From an uncultured Eubacteriales bacterium (GTDB lineage: Bacteria > Bacillota > Clostridia > Peptostreptococcales > Anaerovoracaceae): a stretch of DNA of 20,996 bases. Positions 7,452 to 14,707 of the stretch are shown piece after piece. The notes beneath the pieces were generated by a model. That model ran no database searches. It worked only from the letters and a program-made list of their open reading frames with translations, and had not been told where the DNA came from. Positions within the stretch are counted from its first letter, which is position 1; the number at the start of each line of letters is the position of its first letter. The position numbers were made by a program, and so were the translations under genes. Location of the stretch: the NCBI GenBank assembly GCA_902765035.1, contig CACWYF010000001.1, forward strand, positions 1 to 20,996, written 5' to 3'.

Positions 7452-7697
7452 TCAGGACTTTGCGTAAGTCACCTTTGCGTTGACACCGTCAAGACGGCCG
7501 AGCGCGCCGGACAGTGAATTGATTCTGTCCATAGGCGCATCTATGGCGATGCTGATGATGTTCAGGTTCTTCTCTCTGTAAGGAACCCCCATCCTTCCGA
7601 GGATGTATTCCGAGTACTCATGGAGAAGATCGTTCAGCACGTCCACCTGGTCTGCCTTAGTAACGATGATGCTGATCACAGCGACTCTTGTTTCCAT
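7452..7697 (-). CDS. Small TM1266-like ferredoxin-fold protein
   Basis: An 81-residue protein starting METRVAVISIIV. I chose the ATG at 7697 because AGGAG lies 8 bases upstream; the open frame extends to 7754 but without a site. The sequence looks like the TM1266 family (annotated 'iron-only hydrogenase system regulator, putative'), whose members have a NikR C-terminal/ACT-like fold: an initial beta strand, LLHEYSEYILGRMGVPYRE, NLNIISIAIDA, then a last helix and strand ending KVTYAKS. It is the first gene of the operon, right behind the promoter. The same domain recurs at the C-terminus of the ABC ATPase. In other bacteria the family lies near FeFe-hydrogenase maturation genes; none are visible here. 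A ligand- or metal-sensing role is plausible but unproven, and the protein has no DNA-binding domain. Confidence 0.82.
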   Translation of the reverse strand: METRVAVISIIVTKADQVDVLNDLLHEYSEYILGRMGVPYREKNLNIISIAIDAPMDRINSLSGALGRLDGVNAKVTYAKS

Positions 7698-7757
7698 CGA
7701 TATCACTCCTGTATTAACTTGTATGACGGCAGCCGTGACGACTATCCGACGCAAAAT

Positions 7758-7786
7758 ATTTTATCACATGCCATCGCGTGCTTCAA
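7758..7786 (-). promoter_or_regulatory. Sigma-A-type promoter of the nitrogenase-like operon
   Basis: On the minus strand TTGAAG (7786-7781), a 17-base spacer and TAAAAT (7763-7758). TG stands just before the -10 as in extended -10 promoters (TGATAAAAT). Transcription would start about 50 bases before the start codon at 7697. Confidence 0.72.
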
Positions 7787-7924
7787 CAGCTGAAAACCCG
7801 CACAGCGAAACAGTATTTTGTGTATTGTACTTAAATTTGTACGATATATTTGTGGAATTCTACAACCTGCAGGTGTATGATGTAACGCGAGTTTAGTTTT
7901 TTTAGAGAAAGGAACTAAGGGACT

Positions 7925-9145
7925 ATGAATTTTGTATTTATCTCGCCTAATTTTCCTGACATCTTCTGGCAGTTCTGCGACAGACTCAACCGGAATGGTG
8001 TCACGGTCCTCGGCATCGGTGATGCTCCGTATGACGGGCTCAGAAATGAGCTGAAGTCTGCGCTCACCGAATACTACAAAGTCGACTCTCTTGAAGATTA
8101 CGACGCAGTCTTCAGGGCTGTCGCGTTCTTCTCATTCAAATACGGCAAGATAGACTGGCTCGAGTCCAACAACGAGCACTGGCTCGCCAATGACGCCCGC
8201 CTAAGACGCGACTTCAACATCACCACCGGTGTACAGCCTGATGAGCTCGCCCTGTGGCAGAGCAAGTCCGCCATGAAGCCTGTCTACAAGGCTGCAGGCA
8301 TCCCTTCAGCCAGGCAGTGCAAAGTCACAGACCTCGCCGCTGCTCGTGAATTCCTCGATGAAGTCGGAGGCTACCCTCTCTTCGCCAAGCCGGACACAGG
8401 CGTGGGCGCGGATGACACCTGGAAGATCGATAACGACGCCCAGCTCGAGGCCTTCTTCGTCGAGAAGTCAGACTACCCTTATGTTATGGAAGAGTTCATC
8501 ACGGGTGACGTGTATTCTTATGACGCCATAAGCGATTCTAACGGAGCCCCTCTGTTTGAGTCCTCCTTCATCTGCCCTAACGTTGCCGAGTCTGTGAACA
8601 GCGGACTTGAGTGCCTTTACTATGTCACTGACAAAGTACCTGAACAGCTCCGCGATCTCGGTCGCAAGGCGATCAAGGCGTTCAAGGTCAAGAACCGCTT
8701 TACGCACTTCGAGTTCTTCCGCCTCACAGAGGATCGCAATGGTCTGGGCAAAGCTGGTGATTTCGTAGGTCTCGAGGTCAACATGAGACCGGCAGGCGGC
8801 TACACCCCTGACATGATAAATTTTGCCCATTCCACCGATGTATATAAACTGTTTGCGGACATGGTCTGCCATGACAGCCTGACCTCGGACAAGCAGGGCG
8901 TAGACCGCTACTGCGTATTCGCAAGCCGCAAGGACGTATTCACGCATGAACATACTCACAATGAGATCCTGGACAAGTACGGCAGCCGGATCGTTCTCTG
9001 TGACAGGATGCCGGACATCTTTGCCGCTGCAATGGGCAACCAGATGTATACAGCCGTATGCGACACACTTGAGGAAGCCCGTGAGTTCGCAACCTACGTA
9101 CTCGACGAGCAGGCTGAGATCGTTACGCCTGCACTTTTCAGATAG
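7925..9145 (+). CDS. ATP-grasp domain protein (carboxylate-amine ligase type)
   Basis: A 406-residue soluble protein and the only clear plus-strand gene here. The N-terminal 100 residues are a pre-ATP-grasp Rossmann-like domain (MNFVFISPNFPDIFWQFCD). The ATP-grasp core follows: GGYPLFAKPDTGVGADDTWK (149-167) for nucleotide binding, PYVMEEFITGDVYSYD (185-200), THFEFF (260-265) and VGLEVNMRPAGGYTPDM (281-297). Glu263, Glu284 and Asn286 fit the usual Mg ligands, and Arg288 fits the catalytic arginine. Family members join a carboxylate, through an acyl phosphate, to an amine or similar nucleophile; neither substrate can be told. AAGGAAC and AAGGG stand before the ATG. The upstream region has two TTGTAC repeats (7825-7830, 7837-7842) and a TATATT at 7845-7850, but no well-spaced promoter. 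It shares a 227-base divergent region with the reductase operon. Confidence 0.88.
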   Translation: MNFVFISPNFPDIFWQFCDRLNRNGVTVLGIGDAPYDGLRNELKSALTEYYKVDSLEDYDAVFRAVAFFSFKYGKIDWLESNNEHWLANDARLRRDFNITTGVQPDELALWQSKSAMKPVYKAAGIPSARQCKVTDLAAAREFLDEVGGYPLFAKPDTGVGADDTWKIDNDAQLEAFFVEKSDYPYVMEEFITGDVYSYDAISDSNGAPLFESSFICPNVAESVNSGLECLYYVTDKVPEQLRDLGRKAIKAFKVKNRFTHFEFFRLTEDRNGLGKAGDFVGLEVNMRPAGGYTPDMINFAHSTDVYKLFADMVCHDSLTSDKQGVDRYCVFASRKDVFTHEHTHNEILDKYGSRIVLCDRMPDIFAAAMGNQMYTAVCDTLEEAREFATYVLDEQAEIVTPALFR

Positions 9146-9166
9146 CACTCTCCTTACATGGTGAAT

Positions 9167-9194
9167 CCTGCGGGCATCCCCTATACCCCGCAGG
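9167..9194 (+). other. Stem-loop after the ATP-grasp gene
   Basis: CCTGCGGG (9167-9174) pairs perfectly with CCCGCAGG (9187-9194). There is no T-run behind it, so it is probably an RNA 3'-end stabiliser rather than a terminator. Confidence 0.5.
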
Positions 9195-9208
9195 GTTCCG
9201 ATGCATTA

Positions 9209-9257
9209 TTCCGTCATCCTGCACGTTTGTGCGGCAAAATGACGGAAGTTTTTATTT
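9209..9257 (+). terminator. Rho-independent terminator of the ATP-grasp gene
   Basis: TTCCGTCAT (9209-9217) pairs with ATGACGGAA (9239-9247) over 9 bases, with an inner GCAC/GTGC helix. GTTTTTATTT follows. It lies 64 bases after the stop codon. Confidence 0.9.
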
Positions 9258-9262
9258 CTGAC

Positions 9263-9292
9263 GAAAAAACAGGATGCCATGAAGCACCCTGT
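9263..9292 (-). terminator. Rho-independent terminator of the amino acid ABC operon
   Basis: On the minus strand ACAGGGTGC pairs with GCATCCTGT across a short loop, followed by TTTTTT. With the plus-strand terminator next to it, this gives two back-to-back terminators between converging genes. Confidence 0.88.
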
Positions 9293-9326
9293 CTCTGATT
9301 TCTGTAATTCAGTAATTTCCGGAGGC

Positions 9327-10085
9327 CTATCTCTCGAACACCCTGAGGAACTGCTTTGTCCTCTCTTCCTGCGGATTGTCGAACACATCCTTCGGATCTC
9401 CCTGTTCGACCACTACTCCTCCGGCCATGAAGAGCACGCGGTTGCTGACAGCCTTCGCAAAAGGCATCTCGTGTGTTACGACCACCATCGTCATCTTCTC
9501 CTCTGCCAGCTGACGGATTACCTTGAGTACCTCGCCCGTCAGCTCAGGGTCCAGCGCCGAGGTCGGCTCGTCGAAGAACAGGATCTCCGGCTTCATGGCA
9601 AGAGCTCTCGCGATGGCTACTCTCTGCTGCTGTCCGCCCGACAGCTGATATGGATAGGCATTTGCCTTGTCCTCGATACCCATCTTGCTGAGGAGCTCCA
9701 TGGCATCGGCCTCAGCCTCTTCCTTGCTCCTTCCCTGGACATGCATCGGAGCATCGATGATGTTCTTGAGGATGCTGTAGTGCGGGAACAGGTTGAACTG
9801 CTGGAAAACAAGGCCGCAGTAGTTCCGGAACTTACGCATCTCGTTCTGGTGTACATAGACAGCGTTGCCGTATGCATCAGTATGAGCAGCCTTTTCACCC
9901 ATGTATATGATCTCGCCTCCGTCGATTGTCTCGAGGAAAGTCGCGCATCTGAGCAGAGTCGATTTGCCCGAACCCGACGGGCCGATGATGCTGACGACTT
10001 CACCGCTGTCGACGTTGAAGCTTATATCCTTGAGTACTTCGAGTTCGCCGAAGTGCTTTTCAATATTATTCATCTCTAAGATCAT
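9327..10085 (-). CDS. Polar amino acid ABC importer ATPase (GlnQ/ArtP type)
   Basis: A 252-residue ATPase with Walker A GPSGSGKS (35-42), Q-loop FQQFNLFPH, signature LSGGQ (148-152), Walker B ILFFDEP (168-174) and switch His205. The segment [18 protein letters not shown] and the [12 protein letters not shown] tail are typical of the polar amino acid class. GGAGG lies 7 bases before the ATG and overlaps the permease stop codon, giving an 11-base gap and likely translational coupling. It is the last gene of a three-gene operon with the permease (10097-10744) and binding protein (10899-11753). The specific amino acid is not evident. Confidence 0.95.
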   Translation of the reverse strand: MILEMNNIEKHFGELEVLKDISFNVDSGEVVSIIGPSGSGKSTLLRCATFLETIDGGEIIYMGEKAAHTDAYGNAVYVHQNEMRKFRNYCGLVFQQFNLFPHYSILKNIIDAPMHVQGRSKEEAEADAMELLSKMGIEDKANAYPYQLSGGQQQRVAIARALAMKPEILFFDEPTSALDPELTGEVLKVIRQLAEEKMTMVVVTHEMPFAKAVSNRVLFMAGGVVVEQGDPKDVFDNPQEERTKQFLRVFER

Positions 10086-10096
10086 TGCCGCACCTC

Positions 10097-10744
10097 CTAC
10101 TTGTAGTAATCCATCGACTTCTCGATCCTGACCATGACGAATTCCACAACGTAGTTAGCCACGAAGTAGAAAACACCTGCGATCAGGAAAGGCATGAACG
10201 ATGACTGCGAAGCCGAGATCTGCTTGGCCAGCGAGAATACCTCTGCATAGGCAAGCGTGAATGCGAGCGATGTATCCTTGACCAGAGTGATGACCTCGTT
10301 GGTCACGGACGGCATTATGATCTTGATGACCTGCGGCAGGATGATGCGCATGAAGGTCTGCGTTTTGGTGTATCCGAGCACCTCTGCAGCCTCATACTGT
10401 CCTACCGGGATGGATTCGATACCGCCGCGGTATATTTCGGCAAAATAAGCGGCATAGTTGACGACGAATCCGATGATCAGCGCCGGGAATCTCCAGTTGC
10501 CGATGTTCCATCCGAACAGATAGAACGGACCGAAATACCATACGAGCAGCTGCAGCATCAGCGGTGTGCCTCTCATGATCGAGATGTAGGCACTTATGAA
10601 GCCGCGGATGAACCCGAATCTGGATTTTCTGAGCAGGGCTACGACCATGCCCAGCGGCAGAGAGAAGATAAGCGTGAGGATGAATATCCCCAGCGTCCTT
10701 ACCATTCCTTCTGACATTGTTGATAGCATTGTTGCAAAAGTCAT
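10097..10744 (-). CDS. Polar amino acid ABC importer permease (HisM/GlnP type)
   Basis: A 215-residue inner-membrane protein of the HisMQ/GlnP family. It starts [25 protein letters not shown] and has about five membrane helices. The coupling loop reads [21 protein letters not shown] (near residues 137-157), matching the family EAA motif. The [15 protein letters not shown] segment is also characteristic. It lies between the binding protein and ATPase genes. The site before the start is modest (AGGAAAG, about 9 bases away), so translation may be lower than for the binding protein. Confidence 0.94.
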   Translation of the reverse strand: MTFATMLSTMSEGMVRTLGIFILTLIFSLPLGMVVALLRKSRFGFIRGFISAYISIMRGTPLMLQLLVWYFGPFYLFGWNIGNWRFPALIIGFVVNYAAYFAEIYRGGIESIPVGQYEAAEVLGYTKTQTFMRIILPQVIKIIMPSVTNEVITLVKDTSLAFTLAYAEVFSLAKQISASQSSFMPFLIAGVFYFVANYVVEFVMVRIEKSMDYYK

Positions 10745-10768
10745 AAGTTGCTTCTTTCCTGTATGTTC

Positions 10769-10840
10769 CTGTCAGATGCCGGCCGGATAAGGCACGTCTG
10801 ACAGCAAAGACCGTGCCGGCAGGAACGCTCCCGCCGGCAC
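10769..10840 (-). other. Tandem stem-loops between binding protein and permease genes
   Basis: GTGCCGGC (10813-10820) pairs with GCCGGCAC (10833-10840), with an inner GGA/TCC. CTGTCAGA (10769-10776) pairs with TCTGACAG (10797-10804). Only TCTTTG follows the first hairpin in the transcription direction, so termination would be partial. Such hairpins often protect binding-protein mRNA and keep its level above that of the permease. Confidence 0.62.
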
Positions 10841-10898
10841 CGGCCGTCGTATCATATTATTTGCGGTCGTCTGCTGATCCGCTCTCTGTCACAGCGGA

Positions 10899-11753
10899 CT
10901 ACTCTGCAGCATTGATCATTGAGAGGTTGCTGTAGATCTCTTCGTACTTCTTGCCGATCTCCTCCATTTTTCCGTTTTCAGCCAGAGCCTTGAGAGCCTC
11001 ATTGACCTTGTCACGGAGGACGGTATCGTCTGTACGGAATCCGATGGCATAGATCTCATCGCAGATGTCATCGTCGATGTACTTGAGTCCTTCGACCTTG
11101 GTCATCTGATAGTTGCCTGTTGTCTCGTCGATAGCGATGGCATCGATGGTGCCGGCCTTGAGCTCATTTACAGCGATGGTGTATGTATCAAATGCCATAG
11201 GTGTGCCGCCGTCAAATGTCAGAGCGAGCTCCTGGCATCCGCCTTCAGCCTCAGGTGTCTCACACATTTCCTGTGCGGATGTGCTGCCCTGTACTCCAAC
11301 CTTCTTGCCTTCAAGGTCTGCCTTGCTTGCGATGTCAGATCCCTCGAGGACCATGATCTTGATAGTGTTGATCGAGTAAGGCTCACTCCATGCGAACTTA
11401 GGCTCTCTGTCAGGGCTCTTGGTGAATCCTGACCAGATGCAGTCGATGCTGCCTGACTCAAGCTCAGCTTCCTTGGCATCCCAGTTGATAGGAACACCGG
11501 TGTAAGTCCAGCCGTAGTATTCACATACAGCCTGTGCCAGCTCTACGTCAAATCCTGTAGTCTCCCCGTCATCTCCGATATATGAATAAGGAGGGAAATC
11601 CTTGTCATATCCGTGCTTGAATTCAAATCCTTCACCGTACTGATCCTCTGCAGCAGCATCACCGGATCCCTCACTTGAGGAAGATCCGCCGCATGCAGCG
11701 AACATCGTTACTACCATCATCAGTGAAAGAATAAGTGCTAAATACTTCTTCAT
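10899..11753 (-). CDS. Polar amino acid substrate-binding lipoprotein (SBP family 3)
   Basis: A 284-residue extracellular solute-binding protein of family 3 (Pfam PF00497). The ATG at 11753 has AGGAG 6 bases upstream; the longer open frame to 11816 lacks a site and overlaps the promoter. The signal peptide MKKYLALILSLMMVVTMFAAC ends at a lipobox cysteine, followed by a Ser/Gly/Glu linker. The mature domain shows family blocks DFPPYSYIGDDGETTGFDVELAQAV, SIDCIWSGFTKSPDREPKFAWSEPY and LEGKKVGVQGSTSA. DGETTGFDVEL and the aspartate in AIDETTGNY fit amino-acid-binding positions. It is the first gene of its operon, behind a good promoter with a palindrome. The ligand is not certain. Confidence 0.94.
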   Translation of the reverse strand: MKKYLALILSLMMVVTMFAACGGSSSSEGSGDAAAEDQYGEGFEFKHGYDKDFPPYSYIGDDGETTGFDVELAQAVCEYYGWTYTGVPINWDAKEAELESGSIDCIWSGFTKSPDREPKFAWSEPYSINTIKIMVLEGSDIASKADLEGKKVGVQGSTSAQEMCETPEAEGGCQELALTFDGGTPMAFDTYTIAVNELKAGTIDAIAIDETTGNYQMTKVEGLKYIDDDICDEIYAIGFRTDDTVLRDKVNEALKALAENGKMEEIGKKYEEIYSNLSMINAAE

Positions 11754-11806
11754 TGTTGTCTCCTCTTTCCTGTAAACCTTAGTGCGCCTCTGCGCGATAC
11801 TGTTGT

Positions 11807-11835
11807 ATTTTAGCACGCTAAAGTGCTGATGTAAA
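11807..11835 (-). promoter_or_regulatory. Promoter with overlapping palindromic operator, amino acid ABC operon
   Basis: On the minus strand TTTACA (11835-11830), 17 bases, TAAAAT (11812-11807). A perfect inverted repeat TTTAGC-N2-GCTAAA occupies 11809-11822, covering the end of the spacer and part of the -10. That placement suits a repressor site. No regulator gene lies nearby. Confidence 0.65.
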
Positions 11836-11863
11836 GAAGTATCTTGTCTTATATGTTATACAA

Positions 11864-11965
11864 AACCGGCAAGTTCAGTATGCTCTGCTCACGTCCTCGG
11901 GAGTGCCGCATTGCTGTTATGCACTCCCTGCGGAATATTCGCATTTCATACTGAACTTGCCGGTT
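11864..11965. repeat. Nested inverted repeat: 19-bp outer and 8-bp inner stems
   Basis: AACCGGCAAGTTCAGTATG at 11864-11882 is a perfect reverse complement of 11947-11965. Inside, GGGAGTGC (11899-11906) pairs with GCACTCCC (11921-11928). On the minus strand the outer stem is followed by TTTTGT, so it may end MATE transcripts. The long arms are unusual for a terminator and could be a small non-coding mobile element. I see no clear flanking target duplication and no second copy in the window. Confidence 0.6.
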
Positions 11966-12027
11966 GATTTAATATACCATATGAGACTGTATTCCTGAGG
12001 TTGAACCGGAACAGTAATATTCGCAGA

Positions 12028-13401
12028 TCAGATGAGCGCTTTCCGCTTCCACCTGCCTGCTTTGTACACGATCGTTGTCAGTGTGGCGCCGATGAGCCAT
12101 GTGATCAGCAGCGATACGAACATCATGTAGAACTCGCCGTGAGGATTCTCTGCGGACTTTGTCATGCCCGTCATGAGATATGCGAGCGGAACGCGGATAA
12201 CTACTGTGGTTATCATTGAGAGCCACATCGGAGCCATTGTATCTCCTGCACCTCTCATCACGCCCTGCAGGCACTGTGTGACTTCCATGGCGATATAACC
12301 CACGCCGAGGATCATCATCATATGATAGCTCTGCTCTATGAGCGCATCTGTGTCAGTGAACAGAGCCATGAGGTACCTGCCGAACAGAAGTATGAGCAGC
12401 GTTATAACAGCCGATGTCGCCATTGCGACCAGCGTGCCCTTCTTCGCTCCGTTCTCTACTCTGTCGAGTCTGCCGGCTCCGATGTTCTGTCCTGCGAACG
12501 TAGTCATAGCAGAGCCGAATGAGAATGCCGGCATCATTACGAATCCGTCGATCCTCATTACGATGACGTTGGTAGCGATGCACATCGCGCCAAAACTGTT
12601 GGTAAGAGACTGGACTATGACTATGGACAGAGAGAATATTGCCTGAGTCACGCCCGAAGGCAGTCCGAGCCTCAGAAGTTCACGCAGGTATTTGCGGTCA
12701 GGCTTGAGGTATGCTGCCTTCATGTCGAAGCTATCAGTCATCCTCCTCAGTTTGAGGAAAGACAGAAATGCGGATATAGCCTGTGCTATCACTGTAGCAA
12801 GTGCGACTCCCGGGACTCCCATGCCGACATAAGCCACGAAGAAAATATCCAGTATTATGTTGAGGAATGTAGCAATTATAAGGTACAGCAGTGCTGATAC
12901 CGAATCACCGAGCCCCCTCAGGATGCCGCCGAGAATATTGTAAAATGCGCAGCCTGCTATTCCGAGGAACAGTATCCTCAGGTAGTCATCGCACCAGTTT
13001 ATGATCTCATCCGGCGTATTGAGGAGCTTCAGAAGAGGCATGCTTATCAGAGGCGCAAGCGCCATGACGATCAGTGATGAAACGAATGTCATGGTGATGC
13101 TGCACCCTATCGACTTGGACAGAGACAGTCTCTGCCTTGCGCCGAAATACTGCGATACCATGATTCCCGCTCCTACAGATATACCTATGAAGAGCACCAG
13201 CAGCAGGTTGACGATCGGCCCCGCACTTCCTACAGCAGCAAGTGCGTTGTCTCCGATGTATTTGCCTACGACAATACTGTCGACAGTGTTGTAAAGCTGC
13301 TGGAAAACATTGCCGATCAGCATCGGTATCATGAATTTTACTATCTGCCGGACGGGGCTTCCCACCGTCATGTCGACAGGTTCAAATAATTTCTTCCACA
13401 T
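12028..13401 (-). CDS. MATE family efflux transporter
   Basis: A 457-residue membrane protein with about twelve helices in two similar halves. The N-terminal block PVRQIVKFMIPMLIGNVFQQLYNTVDSIVVGKYIGDNALAAVGSAGPI is typical of DinF/NorM-like MATE pumps of Firmicutes. The second half begins near LLRLGLPSGVTQAIFSLSIVIVQSL. Such pumps export drugs or metabolites using Na+ or H+ gradients. The ATG is only 1 base after the aldo/keto reductase stop codon, and its site (AAGGA) lies within the last codons of that gene, so the two are translationally coupled. The substrate is unknown; the coupling suggests a link to a reductase product or electrophile stress. Confidence 0.94.
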   Translation of the reverse strand: MWKKLFEPVDMTVGSPVRQIVKFMIPMLIGNVFQQLYNTVDSIVVGKYIGDNALAAVGSAGPIVNLLLVLFIGISVGAGIMVSQYFGARQRLSLSKSIGCSITMTFVSSLIVMALAPLISMPLLKLLNTPDEIINWCDDYLRILFLGIAGCAFYNILGGILRGLGDSVSALLYLIIATFLNIILDIFFVAYVGMGVPGVALATVIAQAISAFLSFLKLRRMTDSFDMKAAYLKPDRKYLRELLRLGLPSGVTQAIFSLSIVIVQSLTNSFGAMCIATNVIVMRIDGFVMMPAFSFGSAMTTFAGQNIGAGRLDRVENGAKKGTLVAMATSAVITLLILLFGRYLMALFTDTDALIEQSYHMMMILGVGYIAMEVTQCLQGVMRGAGDTMAPMWLSMITTVVIRVPLAYLMTGMTKSAENPHGEFYMMFVSLLITWLIGATLTTIVYKAGRWKRKALI

Positions 13402-13402
13402 C

Positions 13403-14539
13403 TTATCCTTCGTAGTGTGCGGCTACATCCTTAAGGTAGTCTATGATAGGCAGGTGCTGCGGACATACTCCCTCGCACTGGCCGCATCCGATGCAGTCGC
13501 TTGCCTTTCCGAATTTTTCATTCAGTTTCTCGTAATTAGTAAAGTTGATCGTCCAGCCCTTCTCCTCAAGATCTTCTCTCATGTCTTCATTATATATAGA
13601 GAAGTACTCAGGGATGCATATCTTCATAGGGCAGCCCTCTGTGCAGTAATGGCATGCTGTGCACGGTACCGCGATCTGGCTGTTGATGACATCTGCGACT
13701 CTGAAGCAGACTTCCTGCTCCTCTTCCGTGAGCGGCCTGAAGTCTTCCATGTAGCCGAGGTTGTCCTGCATCTGCTCCGTGCTGCTCATTCCTGACAGTA
13801 CGACCATGACGCCCGGCTGGCTGGCTGCGAATCTTACAGCCCAGCTCGGAACAGACATCTCCGGGTCCAGTTCAGCGAACATCTTCTCTGCCTCTTCAGG
13901 CACCTTTGCCAGCGTTCCGCCCTTGACAGGCTCCATAACTATGACCGGCTTGCCGTGCTTATTGGCGACTTCCAGTACCTTGCGGCTCTGGATCCACTGC
14001 GAATCCCAGTCGAGGTAATTGAGCTGGATCTGCACGAACTCCATCTCAGGATGCTTAGTCAGTATCTCGTTCAGGAGCTCCGGTGTATCGTGGAATGAGA
14101 ATCCGGCATGCTTCACAAGACCCTGCGCCTTCTTGTCCAGGAGCCATCCGAACGCGTCAAACTCCTCATACTTAGGCAGCATTGCAGCCTCGATGCCGTG
14201 CAGGAGGTAGTAGTCAAAATATCCTGCGCCCGTCTTCTCAAGCTGTCTTGCGAATACATTGTCCATGTCCTCACGCGAATTGAAGAATCCCGCATGCAGC
14301 TTGGTCGCCAGTGTATAGCTCGATCTATCATAACGCGATGTCAGCACTTCCTTAGCACAGTCCTCGCTTGCGAACCCGTTGTACATCCAGGCTGTGTCAA
14401 AATACGTGAAGCCCTTTTCCATGAAAAGGTCCACCATTTTCTTTACCTGTTCGATATCTATGTCGGCAGCATCCGCAGGGTCATTCTGCGGCAGTCTCAT
14501 AAGGCCGAATCCAAGTTTCTTTTCCGGTCTGAAGTCCAT
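13403..14539 (-). CDS. Aldo/keto reductase with C-terminal 2x[4Fe-4S] domain
   Basis: A 378-residue oxidoreductase. I start at ATG 14539, with AGGAG 6 bases upstream, rather than at the far end of the open frame (14614). Residues 1 to about 285 are an aldo/keto reductase barrel (GFGLMRLPQ, FTYFDTAWMYNG). The catalytic tetrad fits Asp48, Tyr53, Lys80 and His114. The C-terminus holds two 4Fe-4S motifs: CTACHYCTEGCP (Cys293, 296, 299, 303) and CIGCGQCEGVCP (Cys349, 352, 355, 359). This barrel-plus-ferredoxin layout is common in anaerobic Firmicutes; the clusters may feed electrons to or from the barrel. Substrate unknown. It is the first gene of a two-gene operon with the MATE pump. Confidence 0.94.
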   Translation of the reverse strand: MDFRPEKKLGFGLMRLPQNDPADAADIDIEQVKKMVDLFMEKGFTYFDTAWMYNGFASEDCAKEVLTSRYDRSSYTLATKLHAGFFNSREDMDNVFARQLEKTGAGYFDYYLLHGIEAAMLPKYEEFDAFGWLLDKKAQGLVKHAGFSFHDTPELLNEILTKHPEMEFVQIQLNYLDWDSQWIQSRKVLEVANKHGKPVIVMEPVKGGTLAKVPEEAEKMFAELDPEMSVPSWAVRFAASQPGVMVVLSGMSSTEQMQDNLGYMEDFRPLTEEEQEVCFRVADVINSQIAVPCTACHYCTEGCPMKICIPEYFSIYNEDMREDLEEKGWTINFTNYEKLNEKFGKASDCIGCGQCEGVCPQHLPIIDYLKDVAAHYEG

Positions 14540-14632
14540 ATCTTTCTCCTGTTTTCTCTCAATCTCTACATAATACTCAGCATTTATTGCACACGGGGCA
14601 GTTTTTAGCCACATCTGCCCATAATCCGCAAT

Positions 14633-14661
14633 ATTATACTACAAGGTTCTCCAATCTGCCA
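14633..14661 (-). promoter_or_regulatory. Likely promoter of the aldo/keto reductase operon
   Basis: On the minus strand a perfect TATAAT stands at 14638-14633, with TGGCAG as a poor -35 at 17-base spacing. It lies between the upstream terminator and the gene, leaving a leader of about 90 bases. Confidence 0.5.
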
Positions 14662-14668
14662 CATTAAT

Positions 14669-14707
14669 AAAAAAAAGACACGGCCCGCATTTTCCGCTGA
14701 CCGTGCC
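14669..14707 (-). terminator. Rho-independent terminator after the hydrolase/remnant region
   Basis: On the minus strand GGCACGG pairs with CCGTGTC (one mismatch), followed by eight T's. It overlaps the last readable codons of the ATPase remnant, so the terminator of the old gene seems kept or moved next to the deletion. Confidence 0.82.

Noticed and set aside
9167..9194. Terminator of the ATP-grasp gene
   Set aside because: The stem is perfect but no T-run follows; the hairpin at 9209-9257 is the better terminator.
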